The position numbers and the translations under genes are program-made. A DNA stretch of 34,487 nucleotides from Steroidobacteraceae bacterium (lineage in GTDB: Bacteria > Pseudomonadota > Gammaproteobacteria > Steroidobacterales > Steroidobacteraceae). Where the stretch lies: NCBI GenBank assembly GCA_019683695.1, contig JADGHX010000002.1:71846-106332 (forward strand), read 5' to 3'. Shown one piece after another: positions 1-8,446 of this stretch. Each line of letters begins with the position of its first letter. Position 1 is the stretch's first letter. Below the pieces are notes generated by a model. It had not been told where the DNA came from, searched no databases, and saw nothing but the letters and a program-made list of their open reading frames with translations.

Positions 1-691
1 TGTGCTCCGCGATGCGCTCGATGGAGCGCTCGTTGCGCAGCCGATAGCGAATGAGATCCGCGATCGTGCCGATCTTCAGGTTGTGCCGACGCGCGAACTC
101 CTCGATCTGTTCCCGGCGCGCCATGGACCCGTCATCATTCATGACCTCGCAGAGCAGCCCCGCCGGGCGCAGGCCCGCAAGCTTGCACAGGTCCACCGAC
201 GCTTCCGTGTGGCCGGCGCGCACGAGCACGCCGCCCTTGTGAGGCCGCAGCGGAAAGATGTGGCCCGGCCGCGCGAAATCCGACGGCACCGAGGCCGGGT
301 CCGCCAGCGCGCGAATCGTGGCCGAGCGGTCGTGCGAGGAGACGCCCGTGGTCGTGCCGTAGCGATAGTCCACCGAGACGGTGAAGGCTGTGCGATACGC
401 CTCGTCGTTGTTCGGCACCATCTGCGGCAGCTCGAGCCGCTCGAGGTCCGCATCTTCCATCGAGACGCAGAGAATGCCGCTCGAGTGGCGGATCATGAAG
501 GCGACGGCCTCCGGCGTGGCGTGCTCGGCGGCCATGATGAAGTCGCCTTCGTTCTCGCGATCCTCGTCGTCGAGAATGATCACCATGCGCCCGGCGCGCA
601 GCTCCGCGACGATCTCGTCGATGCTGCTGAATCCGGCCGGCCGTGAGTCGCTATCGGGCATCCGGGGCGGCAGAGAGTAAACGTTCGACAT
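1..691 (-). CDS. ribB: 3,4-dihydroxy-2-butanone 4-phosphate synthase, RibB or RibBA, partial (3' end outside window)
   Basis: The enzyme converts ribulose 5-phosphate to formate and dihydroxybutanone phosphate, the four-carbon precursor of riboflavin. The frame is open from ATG at 691 to the left edge, about 230 codons. It shows the RibB core: DDEDRENEGDF near residues 41-51 (acidic metal and substrate-binding loop), the segment RHSSGILC, the substrate loop TTTGVSSHDRSATIRAL, and the histidine-containing GHTEASVDLCKLAG. The residues at the edge are where many proteobacterial proteins continue into a GTP cyclohydrolase II-like domain, so it may be a RibBA; this cannot be decided here. ATG 691 has an AGG about ten bases upstream and overlaps the end of ribE by 41 bp. 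An ATG at 661 would reduce that to 11 bp but has no visible ribosome site. It is last in the nrdR-ribD-ribE-ribB string. No FMN riboswitch space precedes it. Confidence 0.93.
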   Translation of the reverse strand, partial: MSNVYSLPPRMPDSDSRPAGFSSIDEIVAELRAGRMVIILDDEDRENEGDFIMAAEHATPEAVAFMIRHSSGILCVSMEDADLERLELPQMVPNNDEAYRTAFTVSVDYRYGTTTGVSSHDRSATIRALADPASVPSDFARPGHIFPLRPHKGGVLVRAGHTEASVDLCKLAGLRPAGLLCEVMNDDGSMARREQIEEFARRHNLKIGTIADLIRYRLRNERSIERIAEH

Positions 692-1268
692 AACGGGCTA
701 CCTGGTCGATTTCGAGATTCACGCGGGCGCCGGCTTCGAGGCGCCCGAGCGTGGTCACGGCCTGGGTGTGCGGAATGAGGTTCACGCCGAAGGTCGTGCC
801 CTGAACCTCGTTCACGGTGAGGCTCACGCCGTCCACCGTCACGGAGCCTTTGCGCGCAATGTATCGCGAAAGCGGCTCGGGTGCAGAGAAAGTCACGCGC
901 AGCGAGTCGCCGTCCCGCGATACCGCGGTGACCTGCGCAATGCCGTCCACGTGCCCGGAAACGAGATGCCCTCCGAGCGGGTCCCCGGCGCGCAGCGCCG
1001 GTTCGAGATTCACCGGCGAGCCGGGCTGAAGCGCACCAAGCGTGGTGAGCGACAGCGTCTCGTGGGACACATCCGCACTGAATGTGTTGCCCGAGAGCGC
1101 GGTGGCCGTGAGGCATACGCCCTGAACGCAGATGCTGTCGCCCACCGCCACTTTCGAGAGGTCCAGCCGCTGAGTGGCGATGGTGAGCCGCGCGTCCACG
1201 CCACGCGTTTCGCGTGACACGACCCGGCCGAGGTCCTGAACGATTCCGGTAAACACGTTTTGCCTCAC
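651..1268 (-). CDS. ribE: riboflavin synthase alpha chain
   Basis: Riboflavin synthase dismutates two 6,7-dimethyl-8-ribityllumazine molecules to riboflavin plus a pyrimidine, the last step of riboflavin synthesis. The protein has two tandem lumazine-binding barrels. The N-terminal one has the FTGIVQ start, the segment GVCLTAT, and GGHLVSGHVDG near residue 100. The second has KGSVTVDGVSLTVNEV and ends in the family's IPHTQ...TTLG and VNLEID segments. At 205 residues it is of normal length. The GTG at 1268 overlaps the ribD stop as GTGA. The family usually begins at the MFTGIV position, which here is a GTG at 1256, so the start could lie four codons downstream. Translational coupling to ribD is likely with either start. 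Confidence 0.95.
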   Translation of the reverse strand: MRQNVFTGIVQDLGRVVSRETRGVDARLTIATQRLDLSKVAVGDSICVQGVCLTATALSGNTFSADVSHETLSLTTLGALQPGSPVNLEPALRAGDPLGGHLVSGHVDGIAQVTAVSRDGDSLRVTFSAPEPLSRYIARKGSVTVDGVSLTVNEVQGTTFGVNLIPHTQAVTTLGRLEAGARVNLEIDQVARYVERLLSAAPDAR

Positions 1269-2401
1269 ACGGGGCGCAGCCGCAGTCGCAGATCGTTGCC
1301 GACCGCATGCTGCTCGATGATCCTGAATTGCCTTGCCTGCTGTAAATCCTCGAGAAGAGGCAGAGACAGCAGAGGCCGCGCGGCCGGGCCGAGCAGGCGC
1401 GGAGCAATATAGATGAGCAGCTCGTCCGCAAGCCCCTGCTGCACGAACGTGCCGCTCAGCGTGGGCCCGGCCTCCACGAGAAGCTCGTTCACCTCGAGCT
1501 CGCCGAGGCGCTCGAGAATGCGGTCCAACGCGAGCCGCGCGCCAGCCGCCGCCCCACCTTCATTGCGCTCACCGGCGCACGGTTCGACCCTGGCGCCGTT
1601 CGCACCCCACGTGGACACAGACCTTCCGGCAAGCGCCGACGCTTCCGCAAACACGAGGCTGGGTGCACTCCCATCGAGAACCCGCGCGGCCGGGGGAGTG
1701 CGTAGCTTGCTATCCACCACAACGCGCAGAGGCTGCTTCCTGGCCCCCGGCAACCGCACGTTGAGCTGCGGATCGTCCGCGAGCACGGTGCCGACGCCTG
1801 TGAGCACGGCGGAGCTGCGCGCGCGCCAGTGCTGCACATCCTCCCGGGCCTCGCTGCCGGTGATCCACTTGCTGGCGCCGTTTGCCAGGGCCGTGCGCCC
1901 ATCCAGACTCATGCCCAGCTTCACGCGTACGAAGGGGCGGCCGGTGCGCATGCGCTTGAGATAGCCGACATTCAGCTCCTCGGCTTCGGCGGCCATGAGC
2001 CCCGTCACCACGGTGATGCCCGCGCGCTCGAGCACGGCGAGCCCGCGACCTGCCACGAGCGGATTCGGGTCCGGAATGGCAACGATGACGCGCGCCACCT
2101 GCGCGGCGACCAGGGCATCCACGCAAGGGGGCGTGCGGCCGTAATGACTGCAGGGCTCCAGCGTCACGTACACGGTGGACCCCACGGCAGCGTTCTCGCC
2201 CACCGACGCGGCGAGCGCGCGCAGCGCCACCACTTCCGCGTGCGGCCCGCCTGTGCGCTCGTGCCACCCTTCGGCAAGGATCTGCTCACCCCGCGCAATG
2301 ACGCAGCCGACACGAGGGTTCGGATGCGCGGTTTCCATTCCGCGCGCCGCGAGCTCGAGCGCGCGCGCCATCGCGCGCCGGTCGAAATGCGTGAAGCTCA
2401 C
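1265..2401 (-). CDS. ribD: bifunctional diaminohydroxyphosphoribosylaminopyrimidine deaminase / 5-amino-6-(5-phosphoribosylamino)uracil reductase
   Basis: RibD carries out the second and third steps of the riboflavin pathway from GTP: deamination of the pyrimidine, then NADPH-dependent reduction of the ribosyl side chain. The N-terminal cytidine-deaminase-like domain (about residues 1-145) shows the zinc and catalytic motif HAE near residue 53 and [11 protein letters not shown] near residue 82. The C-terminal reductase domain starts around residue 155 with [13 protein letters not shown] and includes the nucleotide-binding segment after EARED and [13 protein letters not shown] near residue 320. 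Its length of 378 residues is normal. It starts with GTG at 2401 overlapping the nrdR stop as GTGA, and its own stop overlaps the next start the same way, so nrdR, ribD and ribE are probably translated as a coupled series. Confidence 0.96.
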   Translation of the reverse strand: MSFTHFDRRAMARALELAARGMETAHPNPRVGCVIARGEQILAEGWHERTGGPHAEVVALRALAASVGENAAVGSTVYVTLEPCSHYGRTPPCVDALVAAQVARVIVAIPDPNPLVAGRGLAVLERAGITVVTGLMAAEAEELNVGYLKRMRTGRPFVRVKLGMSLDGRTALANGASKWITGSEAREDVQHWRARSSAVLTGVGTVLADDPQLNVRLPGARKQPLRVVVDSKLRTPPAARVLDGSAPSLVFAEASALAGRSVSTWGANGARVEPCAGERNEGGAAAGARLALDRILERLGELEVNELLVEAGPTLSGTFVQQGLADELLIYIAPRLLGPAARPLLSLPLLEDLQQARQFRIIEQHAVGNDLRLRLRPV

Positions 2402-2949
2402 GGCGCCTTGTCCTTGCCCGCGTCGCCCGTCTCCGGCAGCAGCGGCAGCTGCTCGCGTTCGGCGGCTTCGCGCTCGCGTGTGGGCTTGCGACGGCGCGGA
2501 TGCTGCCGGAGCTTTTCGATTTCCTCGCGGAAGGCGTCGATATCCTGGAAATGCCGGTAGACCGAGGCGAACCGGACGAACGCCACTTCGTCCAGATTGC
2601 GCAGCTCGTCCATCACGTATTCACCGATGAGGCGTGCCTGCACCTCACGCTCCCCGAGCGCGCGAATGCGATGAAAGATGCGCCCGAGCGCCTCGTCGAT
2701 CGCCTCCCGACTCACCGGGCGCTTCTCGAGCGCCTTCTCCATCCCTGAGCGCACCTTGTTCTCGTCGAAGGGCTGGCGGCTGCGATCCGCCTTGATCACC
2801 ACCGGCATGACGAGCTCCGCCGTCTCGAAGGTGGTGAAGCGCTCGCCACAGCTCAGGCACTCGCGGCGACGACGCACCTGCCGGCCTTCGCTCGCCAGCC
2901 GCGAATCGGACACCTTCGTGTCGACGTGGCCGCAAAAGGGACAGTACAT
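2398..2949 (-). CDS. nrdR: transcriptional repressor NrdR
   Basis: NrdR represses ribonucleotide reductase genes by binding paired NrdR boxes; its ATP-cone senses ATP and dATP. The N-terminus has the zinc ribbon with CPFC at residues 3-6 and CLSC near residues 31-34, followed by GERFTTFE. The ATP-cone (about 49-139) contains [19 protein letters not shown]. The E/R-rich stretch with [14 protein letters not shown] closes the conserved part. At 183 residues it is about 30 longer than the usual 150; the extra tail is a charged Arg/Glu-rich segment. It lies between glyA and ribD, the common gammaproteobacterial arrangement. The start is ATG 2949, giving the canonical MYCPFCG N-terminus. Confidence 0.97.
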   Translation of the reverse strand: MYCPFCGHVDTKVSDSRLASEGRQVRRRRECLSCGERFTTFETAELVMPVVIKADRSRQPFDENKVRSGMEKALEKRPVSREAIDEALGRIFHRIRALGEREVQARLIGEYVMDELRNLDEVAFVRFASVYRHFQDIDAFREEIEKLRQHPRRRKPTREREAAEREQLPLLPETGDAGKDKAP

Positions 2950-3020
2950 CGCAGCGCTTCCGGCTCAATGGAAAGGAGTGCGTGGCTCGGCACCCTTCCC
3001 GGACAGGGCCCTCCGGTTGC

Positions 3021-3049
3021 GGGCCGGCACGGCGGGAGGCCGCCGGCCC
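3021..3049 (-). other. GC-rich inverted repeat between glyA and nrdR
   Basis: Arms GGGCCGGC (3021-3028) and GCCGGCCC (3042-3049) form an 8-bp perfect stem with a 13-base loop in the 111-bp gap between glyA and nrdR. No T-run follows on the minus strand, so it is a weak candidate for an intrinsic terminator. It could equally be a transcript-stability or attenuation element. Confidence 0.3.
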
Positions 3050-3060
3050 GTGGCCGGCAA

Positions 3061-4317
3061 TTATGCCCCGTACACCGGGAAGCGGCGGCACAGATCCAGC
3101 ACTTGCTCGCGAACGCGCCCGACCACCGCCTCGGCGCCTTCGGCATCGAGCACATCGGCCACGAGATCCGCCACGTGCTCGATCTCGCCTTCCTTGAACC
3201 CGCGGGTGGTGGAAGCCGGCGTGCCGATGCGCAGCCCGCTCGTGATGGTGGGCGGACGAGGATCGTTCGGCACCGCGTTCTTGTTCACCGTGATGTTCGC
3301 GCGACCGAGCGCCGCGTCGGCGTCTTTCCCGGTGATGTTCCGGCCGACCAGGCTCAGCAGGAACAGGTGATTGTCCGTGCCGCCGGAGACGATGGTGTAG
3401 CCGCGCGCGGCGAGCCGCGCGGACATGGCGCGCGCATTCGCGAGCACCTGCTTCTGGTACTCCTTGAATTCCGGCTGCAACGCTTCCTGAAACGCAACGG
3501 CCTTGGCCGCGATCACGTGCATGAGCGGCCCGCCCTGCGTGCCGGGGAACACCGTGGAGCTGAGCTTCTTCGTGATCTCGTCGTTGGCCCGCGCGAGGAT
3601 CAGGCCGCCGCGCGGACCGCGCAGCGTCTTGTGCGTGGTGGTGGTGACCACGTCCGCGTGCGGAATCGGGTCCGGATACAGGCCGGCGGCGACGAGGCCG
3701 GCGACGTGCGCCATGTCCACGAAGAAGTACGCCCCCACCTCCTTCGCGATCTGCGCGAAGCGTGCCCAGTCGATGGCGCGCGAATACGCGGAAAAGCCCG
3801 CCACGATCATGCGCGGCTGGTGCTTTTGCGCCAGCTCGCGCACGTGGTCGTAGTCGATCTCGCCATTGTCGGCGCGAATGCCGTATTGCACGGCATTGAA
3901 CAGCTTGCCCGAGAAATTCACCTTCGCGCCGTGGGTGAGGTGCCCGCCGTGATCCAGGCTCATGCCGAGAATGGTCTCGCCGGGCTTCACGAGCGCGAGG
4001 TACACGGCCGCGTTCGCCTGCGAGCCCGAATGCGGCTGGACGTTCACGTAGTCCGCACCGAACAGCGCCTTCGCGCGGTCGATGGCGAGCTGCTCGGCCA
4101 CATCCACGAATTCGCAGCCGCCGTAGTAGCGCTTGCCCGGATACCCTTCCGCGTACTTGTTCGTGAGCACGGAACCCTGCGCCTCGAGCACGCGGGGGCT
4201 CGTGTAGTTCTCCGACGCGATCAGCTCGATGTGCTCTTCCTGCCGCCGCCGCTCGCCCTCGATGGCCCGCGCGAGCTCGGGATCGAAAGAGGCAATATCC
4301 ATCGTACGTCTGAACAT
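3061..4317 (-). CDS. glyA: serine hydroxymethyltransferase
   Basis: GlyA is a PLP enzyme that interconverts serine and glycine while charging tetrahydrofolate with a one-carbon unit, in the cytosol. The 418 residues match the family throughout. Features include the substrate loop [17 protein letters not shown], the segment [14 protein letters not shown], the QPHSGSQAN stretch, the [13 protein letters not shown] segment that contacts the cofactor, and the PLP-lysine motif [11 protein letters not shown] around residue 230. GTQGGPLMH and the C-terminal [10 protein letters not shown]-type segment follow. ATG 4317 gives [15 protein letters not shown], aligned with the E. coli start MLKREMNIADYDAEL, and an AGG lies about ten bases upstream. 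The frame stays open upstream to 4635, but that part is antisense shadow over the next gene. The downstream neighbour nrdR is 111 bp away. Confidence 0.97.
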   Translation of the reverse strand: MFRRTMDIASFDPELARAIEGERRRQEEHIELIASENYTSPRVLEAQGSVLTNKYAEGYPGKRYYGGCEFVDVAEQLAIDRAKALFGADYVNVQPHSGSQANAAVYLALVKPGETILGMSLDHGGHLTHGAKVNFSGKLFNAVQYGIRADNGEIDYDHVRELAQKHQPRMIVAGFSAYSRAIDWARFAQIAKEVGAYFFVDMAHVAGLVAAGLYPDPIPHADVVTTTTHKTLRGPRGGLILARANDEITKKLSSTVFPGTQGGPLMHVIAAKAVAFQEALQPEFKEYQKQVLANARAMSARLAARGYTIVSGGTDNHLFLLSLVGRNITGKDADAALGRANITVNKNAVPNDPRPPTITSGLRIGTPASTTRGFKEGEIEHVADLVADVLDAEGAEAVVGRVREQVLDLCRRFPVYGA

Positions 4318-4356
4318 GCTGGAGACCTGCAAAGCCTGGGGGCAAAAGGGGCGCGA

Positions 4357-4362
4357 ATTGTA
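4357..4362 (-). promoter_or_regulatory. possible sigma70 -10 box for glyA
   Basis: TACAAT, one base from the TATAAT consensus, lies 40 bp before the glyA start, downstream of the terminator-like hairpin at 4391-4424. No good -35 hexamer is seen 16-18 bases further upstream, so this is a weak call based on the -10 sequence and its position. Confidence 0.35.
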
Positions 4363-4390
4363 CCTGCCGCGGCCGGGAGACGTGCGCTGG

Positions 4391-4424
4391 AAAACCCGCC
4401 TGAGACGAGGCTGTCTCAGCAGGG
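4391..4424 (-). terminator. Rho-independent-type hairpin between the deacetylase gene and glyA
   Basis: On the minus strand CCC, a 2-base bulge, CTGAGAC, a six-base loop (AGCCTC), GTCTCAG, a 2-base bulge and GGG are followed by TTTT. The 7-bp central stem is perfect and the outer 3 bp extend it. It sits about 65 bp after the deacetylase stop codon and 74 bp before glyA, so it most likely ends the deacetylase transcript. The short T-run makes it a modest terminator. An attenuator in a glyA leader is the alternative. Confidence 0.55.
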
Positions 4425-4487
4425 TGCCCGTGCGAGCCGCCGGGCCCGCAAAACCCGGGCTCGCCACGCAGGGAGGACGGGAAACGC

Positions 4488-5435
4488 TCAGCCCTGAAGC
4501 AGCCCCTCGACCACCGCCACCCAGGCTTTGGCGAGATTCGTGCGGTTGTACCCCCCGCCGCCCATGCCCAGCACGCGGCCGTGCCCGAGCCGGTCCGCCA
4601 GCGCGCCGAGCTCGCGCGCCGCGCGCCCGTGGCATGCCGGGGAGAAGCGCATGTGGGTGATCGGGTCGCCCTCGACGCTATCCGCGCCGCACTGGAACAG
4701 GATGAATTCGGGCTCGTACCGGGCCAGATGCTCGATGACGCGCGGCCACGCCTCATCGAACACGCTCTCATCCGCACCGGGCGGCACCGGGATATTGAGC
4801 TTCGTGCCCTCCGCCGCGCCCTTTCCCGTTTCCTGCGCACGGCCGGTGCCGGGATAGAGATACCGGCCATCCTCGTGGATGTCCGCAAAAATCAGCTCCG
4901 GGTCGCTCTCGAAGGCGTAGAACACGCCGTCGCCGTGATGCGCGTCGATATCCACGTAGGCGATACGCTTCAGGCCGTGCCGTTTTCGAAGCAGCTCGGC
5001 CGCGACCCCGCAGTCGTTGAACACGCAGAACCCGGCGGCGCGGCCCCGCGCCGCGTGATGCAGGCCCGCAATCGGCACGAAGGCGCGTCGCGCCCGGCCG
5101 TCCATGATGGCCTCGGCCGCGGTCAGCGTGGCGCCGACCACGCAGGCCGCCGCCTCATACACACCCCGGAAAACCGGGGTATCCCCGCTGTCCAGAAATC
5201 CGTGGCCGGTGGCGGAGCGCTCACGCACGAACGCAACGTAAGCGGGAGTATGAAAAAGGAGGAGCTCGTCTTCGGTCGCGTTCCGCGGCTCGAGCAGCGC
5301 CGTGCGATTCTGCAGGCCGTGAGCCTCGAATTCCCGCATGAACGCGCCATGCCGGTCGGGCCCGAACGGATGCCCATCCCCGAAGCCGTAGCGGGCAAGC
5401 TGCTCGCCGGCGACCACTGCCACGCCCTGAGCCAT
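4488..5435 (-). CDS. histone deacetylase / AcuC / AphA family zinc deacetylase
   Basis: This belongs to the arginase-fold zinc deacetylase family (class II HDAC-like, AcuC, acetylpolyamine amidohydrolase), which removes acetyl groups from lysines or small amines. Visible signatures are the tandem histidines in GLHHAARG, the segment [12 protein letters not shown], the zinc-site [13 protein letters not shown], the second metal-site aspartate in [12 protein letters not shown], and the glycine loop GMGGGGYN near the C-terminus. From ATG 5435 it is 315 residues, normal for the family. The frame extends upstream to 5618, but the added residues look non-family. A GTG at 5453 is another possible start. 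A GGAG lies about 13 bases before ATG 5435. It is divergent from ettA and precedes glyA after a terminator-like hairpin. The natural substrate cannot be told from sequence. Confidence 0.9.
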   Translation of the reverse strand: MAQGVAVVAGEQLARYGFGDGHPFGPDRHGAFMREFEAHGLQNRTALLEPRNATEDELLLFHTPAYVAFVRERSATGHGFLDSGDTPVFRGVYEAAACVVGATLTAAEAIMDGRARRAFVPIAGLHHAARGRAAGFCVFNDCGVAAELLRKRHGLKRIAYVDIDAHHGDGVFYAFESDPELIFADIHEDGRYLYPGTGRAQETGKGAAEGTKLNIPVPPGADESVFDEAWPRVIEHLARYEPEFILFQCGADSVEGDPITHMRFSPACHGRAARELGALADRLGHGRVLGMGGGGYNRTNLAKAWVAVVEGLLQG

Positions 5436-5644
5436 GGTGTTCGTCAGCTCCACACCGTTGCGTTCGTGGGGCCGGACCAACCCGCCGGGGACATTGCCGT
5501 GCAAGCGAGAGCTGCGCGCACCGCGCACCAGGCGCCCGGGCGAAGCCTGTCGCGACGAGAGAGCCAGTGAAGGGATGGCGGCACAGGCGGATATTACCCG
5601 GACGCGTCCGCGGCACAATGGCCTCGCAACCCGGCGCGATTCAT

Positions 5645-5651
5645 GGATAAT
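5645..5651 (+). promoter_or_regulatory. possible -10 element for ettA
   Basis: GGATAAT in the 278-bp divergent intergenic region, about 63 bp before the ettA ATG, resembles a sigma70 -10 box. No convincing -35 box is found at the right distance. The rest of this gap shows no other clear element. Confidence 0.25.
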
Positions 5652-5713
5652 CCCGCGCTCTTGCGGCCGGCGCCGGCCGCCTCCCCTTCACCCGACGGTT
5701 CGCTCGAGATCGA

Positions 5714-7387
5714 ATGGCCCAATACATCTACACGATGAACCGGGTATCCAAGGTGGTACCCCCCAAGCGCACCATCCTGCGCGACATCAGCCTGTCCTTC
5801 TTCCCCGGCGCCAAGATCGGCGTGCTGGGCCTGAACGGCGCGGGCAAGTCCACGCTCCTGCGCATCATGGCTGGCGTCGACCAGCAGTTCGATGGTGAAG
5901 CGCGGCCGCAGACGGGGATCCGCGTGGGCTACCTGCCCCAGGAGCCGGAGCTCGATCCCGAGAAGGACGTTCGCACCGTCGTGATGGAAGGCGTGGGGGA
6001 CACCTACAAGCTCCTGCAGCGCTTCAACGAGGTGAGCGAGAAATTCAGCGAGCCGCTGTCGGACGACGAGATGAATGCGCTGCTCGAAGAGCAGGCGAAG
6101 CTCCAGGACGCCATCGACGCCGCCGGGGGCTGGGAGCTCGAACGCAAGCTCGAGATCGCGGCCGACGCCCTGCGCCTGCCGCCCTGGGAATCGAAGATCG
6201 CCACCCTCTCCGGCGGCGAGAAGCGCCGCGTCGCGCTGTGCCGGTTGCTGCTGTCCGCGCCGGACATGCTGCTGCTCGATGAGCCCACGAACCATCTCGA
6301 CGCCGAATCCATCGCCTGGCTCGAGCGGTATCTCGAGGAGTACCCGAGCACCGTCATCGCGGTGACTCACGACCGGTACTTCCTCGACAACGTGGCCGAG
6401 TGGATCCTCGAGCTGGACCGCGGTCACGGCATTCCCTGGCAGGGCAATTACTCCTCGTGGCTCGAGCAGAAGGAAAAGCGGCTCGCGCTGGAGGAAAAGG
6501 AACGCGAGGCGCTGCGCAAGACCCTGGAGCGCGAGCTGGAATGGGTGCGCCAGAATCCGAAGGCACGCCAGGCGAAGAGCAAGGCCCGTCTGCAACGCTA
6601 CGAGGAGCTCGCGTCCCGGGAATTCCAGGAGCGCAACGAGACCAACGAGATCTACATCCCACCCGGCGACCGCCTCGGCGATCTGGTCATCGAAGTGGAG
6701 AATCTGCGCAAGGCCTACGGCGAGCGGCTGCTCATCGACAATCTCTCCTTCAGCCTTCCGCGCGGCGGCATCGTGGGCATCATCGGCCCGAACGGCGCGG
6801 GCAAGACGACGCTGTTTCGCATGCTCACCGGCGCGGAAAAGCCGGACGCGGGCGAGATCCGCGTCGGCCCGACCGTGAAGCTGGCCTACGTGGACCAGTC
6901 GCGCCATGCGCTGGATGACAAGAAGACCGTCTGGGAGGAAGTGTCCGGCGGCCTCGACCTCATCAAGGTGGGCAACTACGAGACGCCCTCCCGCAGCTAC
7001 CTCGGGCGCTTCAACTTCAAGGGCGCGCAGCAGCAGCAGCTCATCGGGGAGTTGTCTGGTGGTGAGCGCAACCGCGTGCACCTGGCGAAGGTGCTGAAGT
7101 CCGGCGGCAATGTGTTGCTGCTCGACGAGCCCACGAACGATCTGGACGTGGAAACCCTGCGCGCCCTGGAAGAGGCGCTGCTCACGTTCCCCGGCTGCGC
7201 CGTCGTCATCTCGCACGACCGGTGGTTCCTCGACCGCATCGCCACGCACATCCTCGCGTTCGAAGGCGACTCGCAGGTCGTCTGGTTCGAGGGCAACTAT
7301 CAGGAATACGTCGAGGACTACAAGCGCCGCAAGGGTGAGGACGCTGCCCAACCTCACCGCATCAAGTACAAGCCGCTCACGCGCTGA
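5714..7387 (+). CDS. ettA: energy-dependent translational throttle protein EttA (ABC-F ATPase)
   Basis: EttA is a soluble ABC-F protein that binds the ribosomal E site and gates the first elongation step according to the ATP/ADP ratio. The 557 residues align end to end with E. coli EttA (555). There are two ATP-binding cassettes: Walker A GLNGAGKS at residues 39-46 and GPNGAGKT at about 358-365, signatures LSGGEKRR and LSGGERNR, and Walker B segments [11 protein letters not shown] and [11 protein letters not shown]. The P-site tRNA interaction motif between cassettes (about 243-321) has the expected KELEWVRQ-like stretch (here RELEWVRQ) and [10 protein letters not shown]. There is no membrane segment. 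The start is ATG 5714 giving MAQYIYTM. A strong hairpin follows the stop. Confidence 0.98.
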   Translation: MAQYIYTMNRVSKVVPPKRTILRDISLSFFPGAKIGVLGLNGAGKSTLLRIMAGVDQQFDGEARPQTGIRVGYLPQEPELDPEKDVRTVVMEGVGDTYKLLQRFNEVSEKFSEPLSDDEMNALLEEQAKLQDAIDAAGGWELERKLEIAADALRLPPWESKIATLSGGEKRRVALCRLLLSAPDMLLLDEPTNHLDAESIAWLERYLEEYPSTVIAVTHDRYFLDNVAEWILELDRGHGIPWQGNYSSWLEQKEKRLALEEKEREALRKTLERELEWVRQNPKARQAKSKARLQRYEELASREFQERNETNEIYIPPGDRLGDLVIEVENLRKAYGERLLIDNLSFSLPRGGIVGIIGPNGAGKTTLFRMLTGAEKPDAGEIRVGPTVKLAYVDQSRHALDDKKTVWEEVSGGLDLIKVGNYETPSRSYLGRFNFKGAQQQQLIGELSGGERNRVHLAKVLKSGGNVLLLDEPTNDLDVETLRALEEALLTFPGCAVVISHDRWFLDRIATHILAFEGDSQVVWFEGNYQEYVEDYKRRKGEDAAQPHRIKYKPLTR

Positions 7388-7394
7388 AGGCGCA

Positions 7395-7423
7395 CGTGGA
7401 GCGCGCGTCTGGCGCGCTCCACG
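7395..7423 (+). terminator. 12-bp perfect hairpin downstream of ettA
   Basis: Arms CGTGGAGCGCGC (7395-7406) and GCGCGCTCCACG (7412-7423) with a five-base loop start eight bases after the ettA stop. The stem is long enough to end transcription, but the following bases (ATTGACC) contain no T-run. It is a terminator-like or mRNA 3'-end protecting structure rather than a textbook terminator. Confidence 0.55.
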
Positions 7424-7520
7424 ATTGACCCGCCAGACGGGCGAGCGGCGGCCCATTCAGATCGCGCTCTTTCGCCCGGCCCGACACAACACGCTTCACT
7501 TCAGGTGCTGCTCAGCCGCG

Positions 7521-7604
7521 GAGGCCGAAGGCCACATCGAGGTCACCTACAACGGCGACGAGCTGGAAGCCGGCCTCAATGTGAACGACCTCGCTGCGCG
7601 CTGA
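7521..7604 (+). pseudogene. remnant resembling the C-terminal part of DNA polymerase III beta clamp (dnaN)
   Basis: The plus-strand frame ending at the TGA 7602-7604 reads EAEGHIEVTYNGDELEAGLN followed by VNDLAAR. This resembles the DnaN domain III stretch of the type EEAEEEIEVxYxGxxLEIGFNVxYLLD, with the EAE, IEV, Y, G, LE, G and NV positions kept in order. Only about 24 codons are recognisable; the sequences before and after do not continue the match, and the frame stops just after NV. No start codon or ribosome site is visible. I read it as a degraded fragment left by duplication or rearrangement. Chance similarity of a short peptide is the alternative. Confidence 0.5.
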
Positions 7605-7777
7605 AAAGCGCGTGGGGCGGGAGCCGGCCGTTGCCATCGTGCCGCTCGTCACGATTCGCGGCGGACGACCCGTGAACCCCGTAGGGTTCGCCCGCCTTCG
7701 CGGTCCGCAGCCGGCCCCTGCCCTCCGCACGAGTGGGCCTGGAGGCGCGCGGCCCTGCCTGTTCGCAAAACTGCGAC

Positions 7778-7804
7778 TCAAGTCCGCCGGGCTGCGGCCG
7801 TTAC
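7778..7804 (+). promoter_or_regulatory. sigma28 (FliA) promoter for fliS
   Basis: TCAAGTCC (7778-7785), an 11-base spacer, and GCCGTTAC (7797-7804) match the flagellar sigma28 consensus (TMAAGTTT-N11-GCCGATAA) in both sequence and spacing. It ends 36 bp before the fliS ATG. FliA is encoded in the same window at 28115. Confidence 0.8.
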
Positions 7805-7840
7805 CTTGGCCAGGAGCATCTGTCCGGAGTCGAACGGGCT

Positions 7841-8260
7841 ATGACGGCCTATATGCGTCCATCCACTCTCGCCGCCTATCAGAGCGTCGCCGCCCATGGC
7901 GGGGTGGCGACCGACGATCCGCATCGCCTCATCGTGATGCTGATGGATGGCGCGCTCGAGCGCATCGCGCGAGCCCGCGGCTGCATCCAGAACGGTGCGC
8001 TGGCGGACAAGAATCAGCTCATCAGCTCCGCCTGTGCGATCGTCGACGAGCTGCGCTGCAGCCTCGACCTCAAGCAGGGAGGGCCGCTCGCGGCCAATCT
8101 GGACGACCTTTACGACTACATGTGCCGCCAGCTCGTGAAGGCAAACCTGAACAACCGGGTCGAGACGCTGGACGAAGTGTCTCACCTGCTGGGCGAGATC
8201 CGCTCCGCGTGGATTGCGCTGCCCGCCGAGGCCCGCGCACTGCGTCCCAGTCCGCGTTGA
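7841..8260 (+). CDS. fliS: flagellar export chaperone FliS
   Basis: FliS binds the C-terminus of flagellin in the cytoplasm, prevents premature polymerisation and delivers it to the export gate. The 139-residue product has the family's start MTAYMRPSTLAAYQSV, the segment DDPHRLIVMLMDGALERI, and the helical stretch with DELRCSLDLKQGGPLAANL and DLYDYMCRQLVKAN. The start at ATG 7841 gives this N-terminus and has a GGAG about 11 bases upstream; the frame's extension back to 7733 would run through the sigma28 promoter and is rejected. It is normally encoded after fliC and fliD, which are missing here; instead it stands alone behind its own sigma28 promoter and 186 bp before a PilZ-like gene. Confidence 0.95.
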   Translation: MTAYMRPSTLAAYQSVAAHGGVATDDPHRLIVMLMDGALERIARARGCIQNGALADKNQLISSACAIVDELRCSLDLKQGGPLAANLDDLYDYMCRQLVKANLNNRVETLDEVSHLLGEIRSAWIALPAEARALRPSPR

Positions 8261-8446
8261 CGGGGCGTGCAGGCGGCACGGCCGGCGTGGAGAATCGGGG
8301 CGGGGAAGGCTCTTTCGGGAAAATCGCTTCAACCCACTGCACCAGCACAGCCGGCACCAGGTGCGCCTCGAGCCGGCGGCAATGAGGGGGCTCTGACCGG
8401 GACACTCGCTGCGGGCGAGCGTCTCGAACGAAGCAGGAATGTCGCC

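Larger units (their letters stand above)
7388..7840. other. 453-bp non-coding junction between ettA and fliS
   Basis: No full gene is supported here. It holds the ettA hairpin (7395-7423), a short dnaN-like remnant (7521-7604), a small inverted repeat GAACCC-CGTA-GGGTTC (7674-7689) and the fliS sigma28 promoter (7778-7804). It separates the housekeeping block from the flagellar block, and fliC and fliD, the usual upstream neighbours of fliS, are absent. Confidence 0.7.

Noticed and set aside
2645-4888. 747-residue minus-strand open frame spanning glyA and nrdR
   Set aside because: It is an alternate frame to glyA and nrdR with Arg-rich nonsense composition.
5594-7456. 620-residue minus-strand open frame over ettA
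   Set aside because: Antisense shadow of ettA with no recognisable family and biased composition.
7512-7781. 89-residue minus-strand open frame before fliS
   Set aside because: No ribosome site, no family resemblance, and it overlaps the dnaN-like relic and promoter.
7733-7840. N-terminal extension of fliS to 7733
   Set aside because: The added codons pass through the sigma28 promoter and do not resemble FliS.
8275-8295. GGCACGGCCGGC as a sigma54 -24 box
   Set aside because: GT instead of GC at the -12 position and no TTGC.
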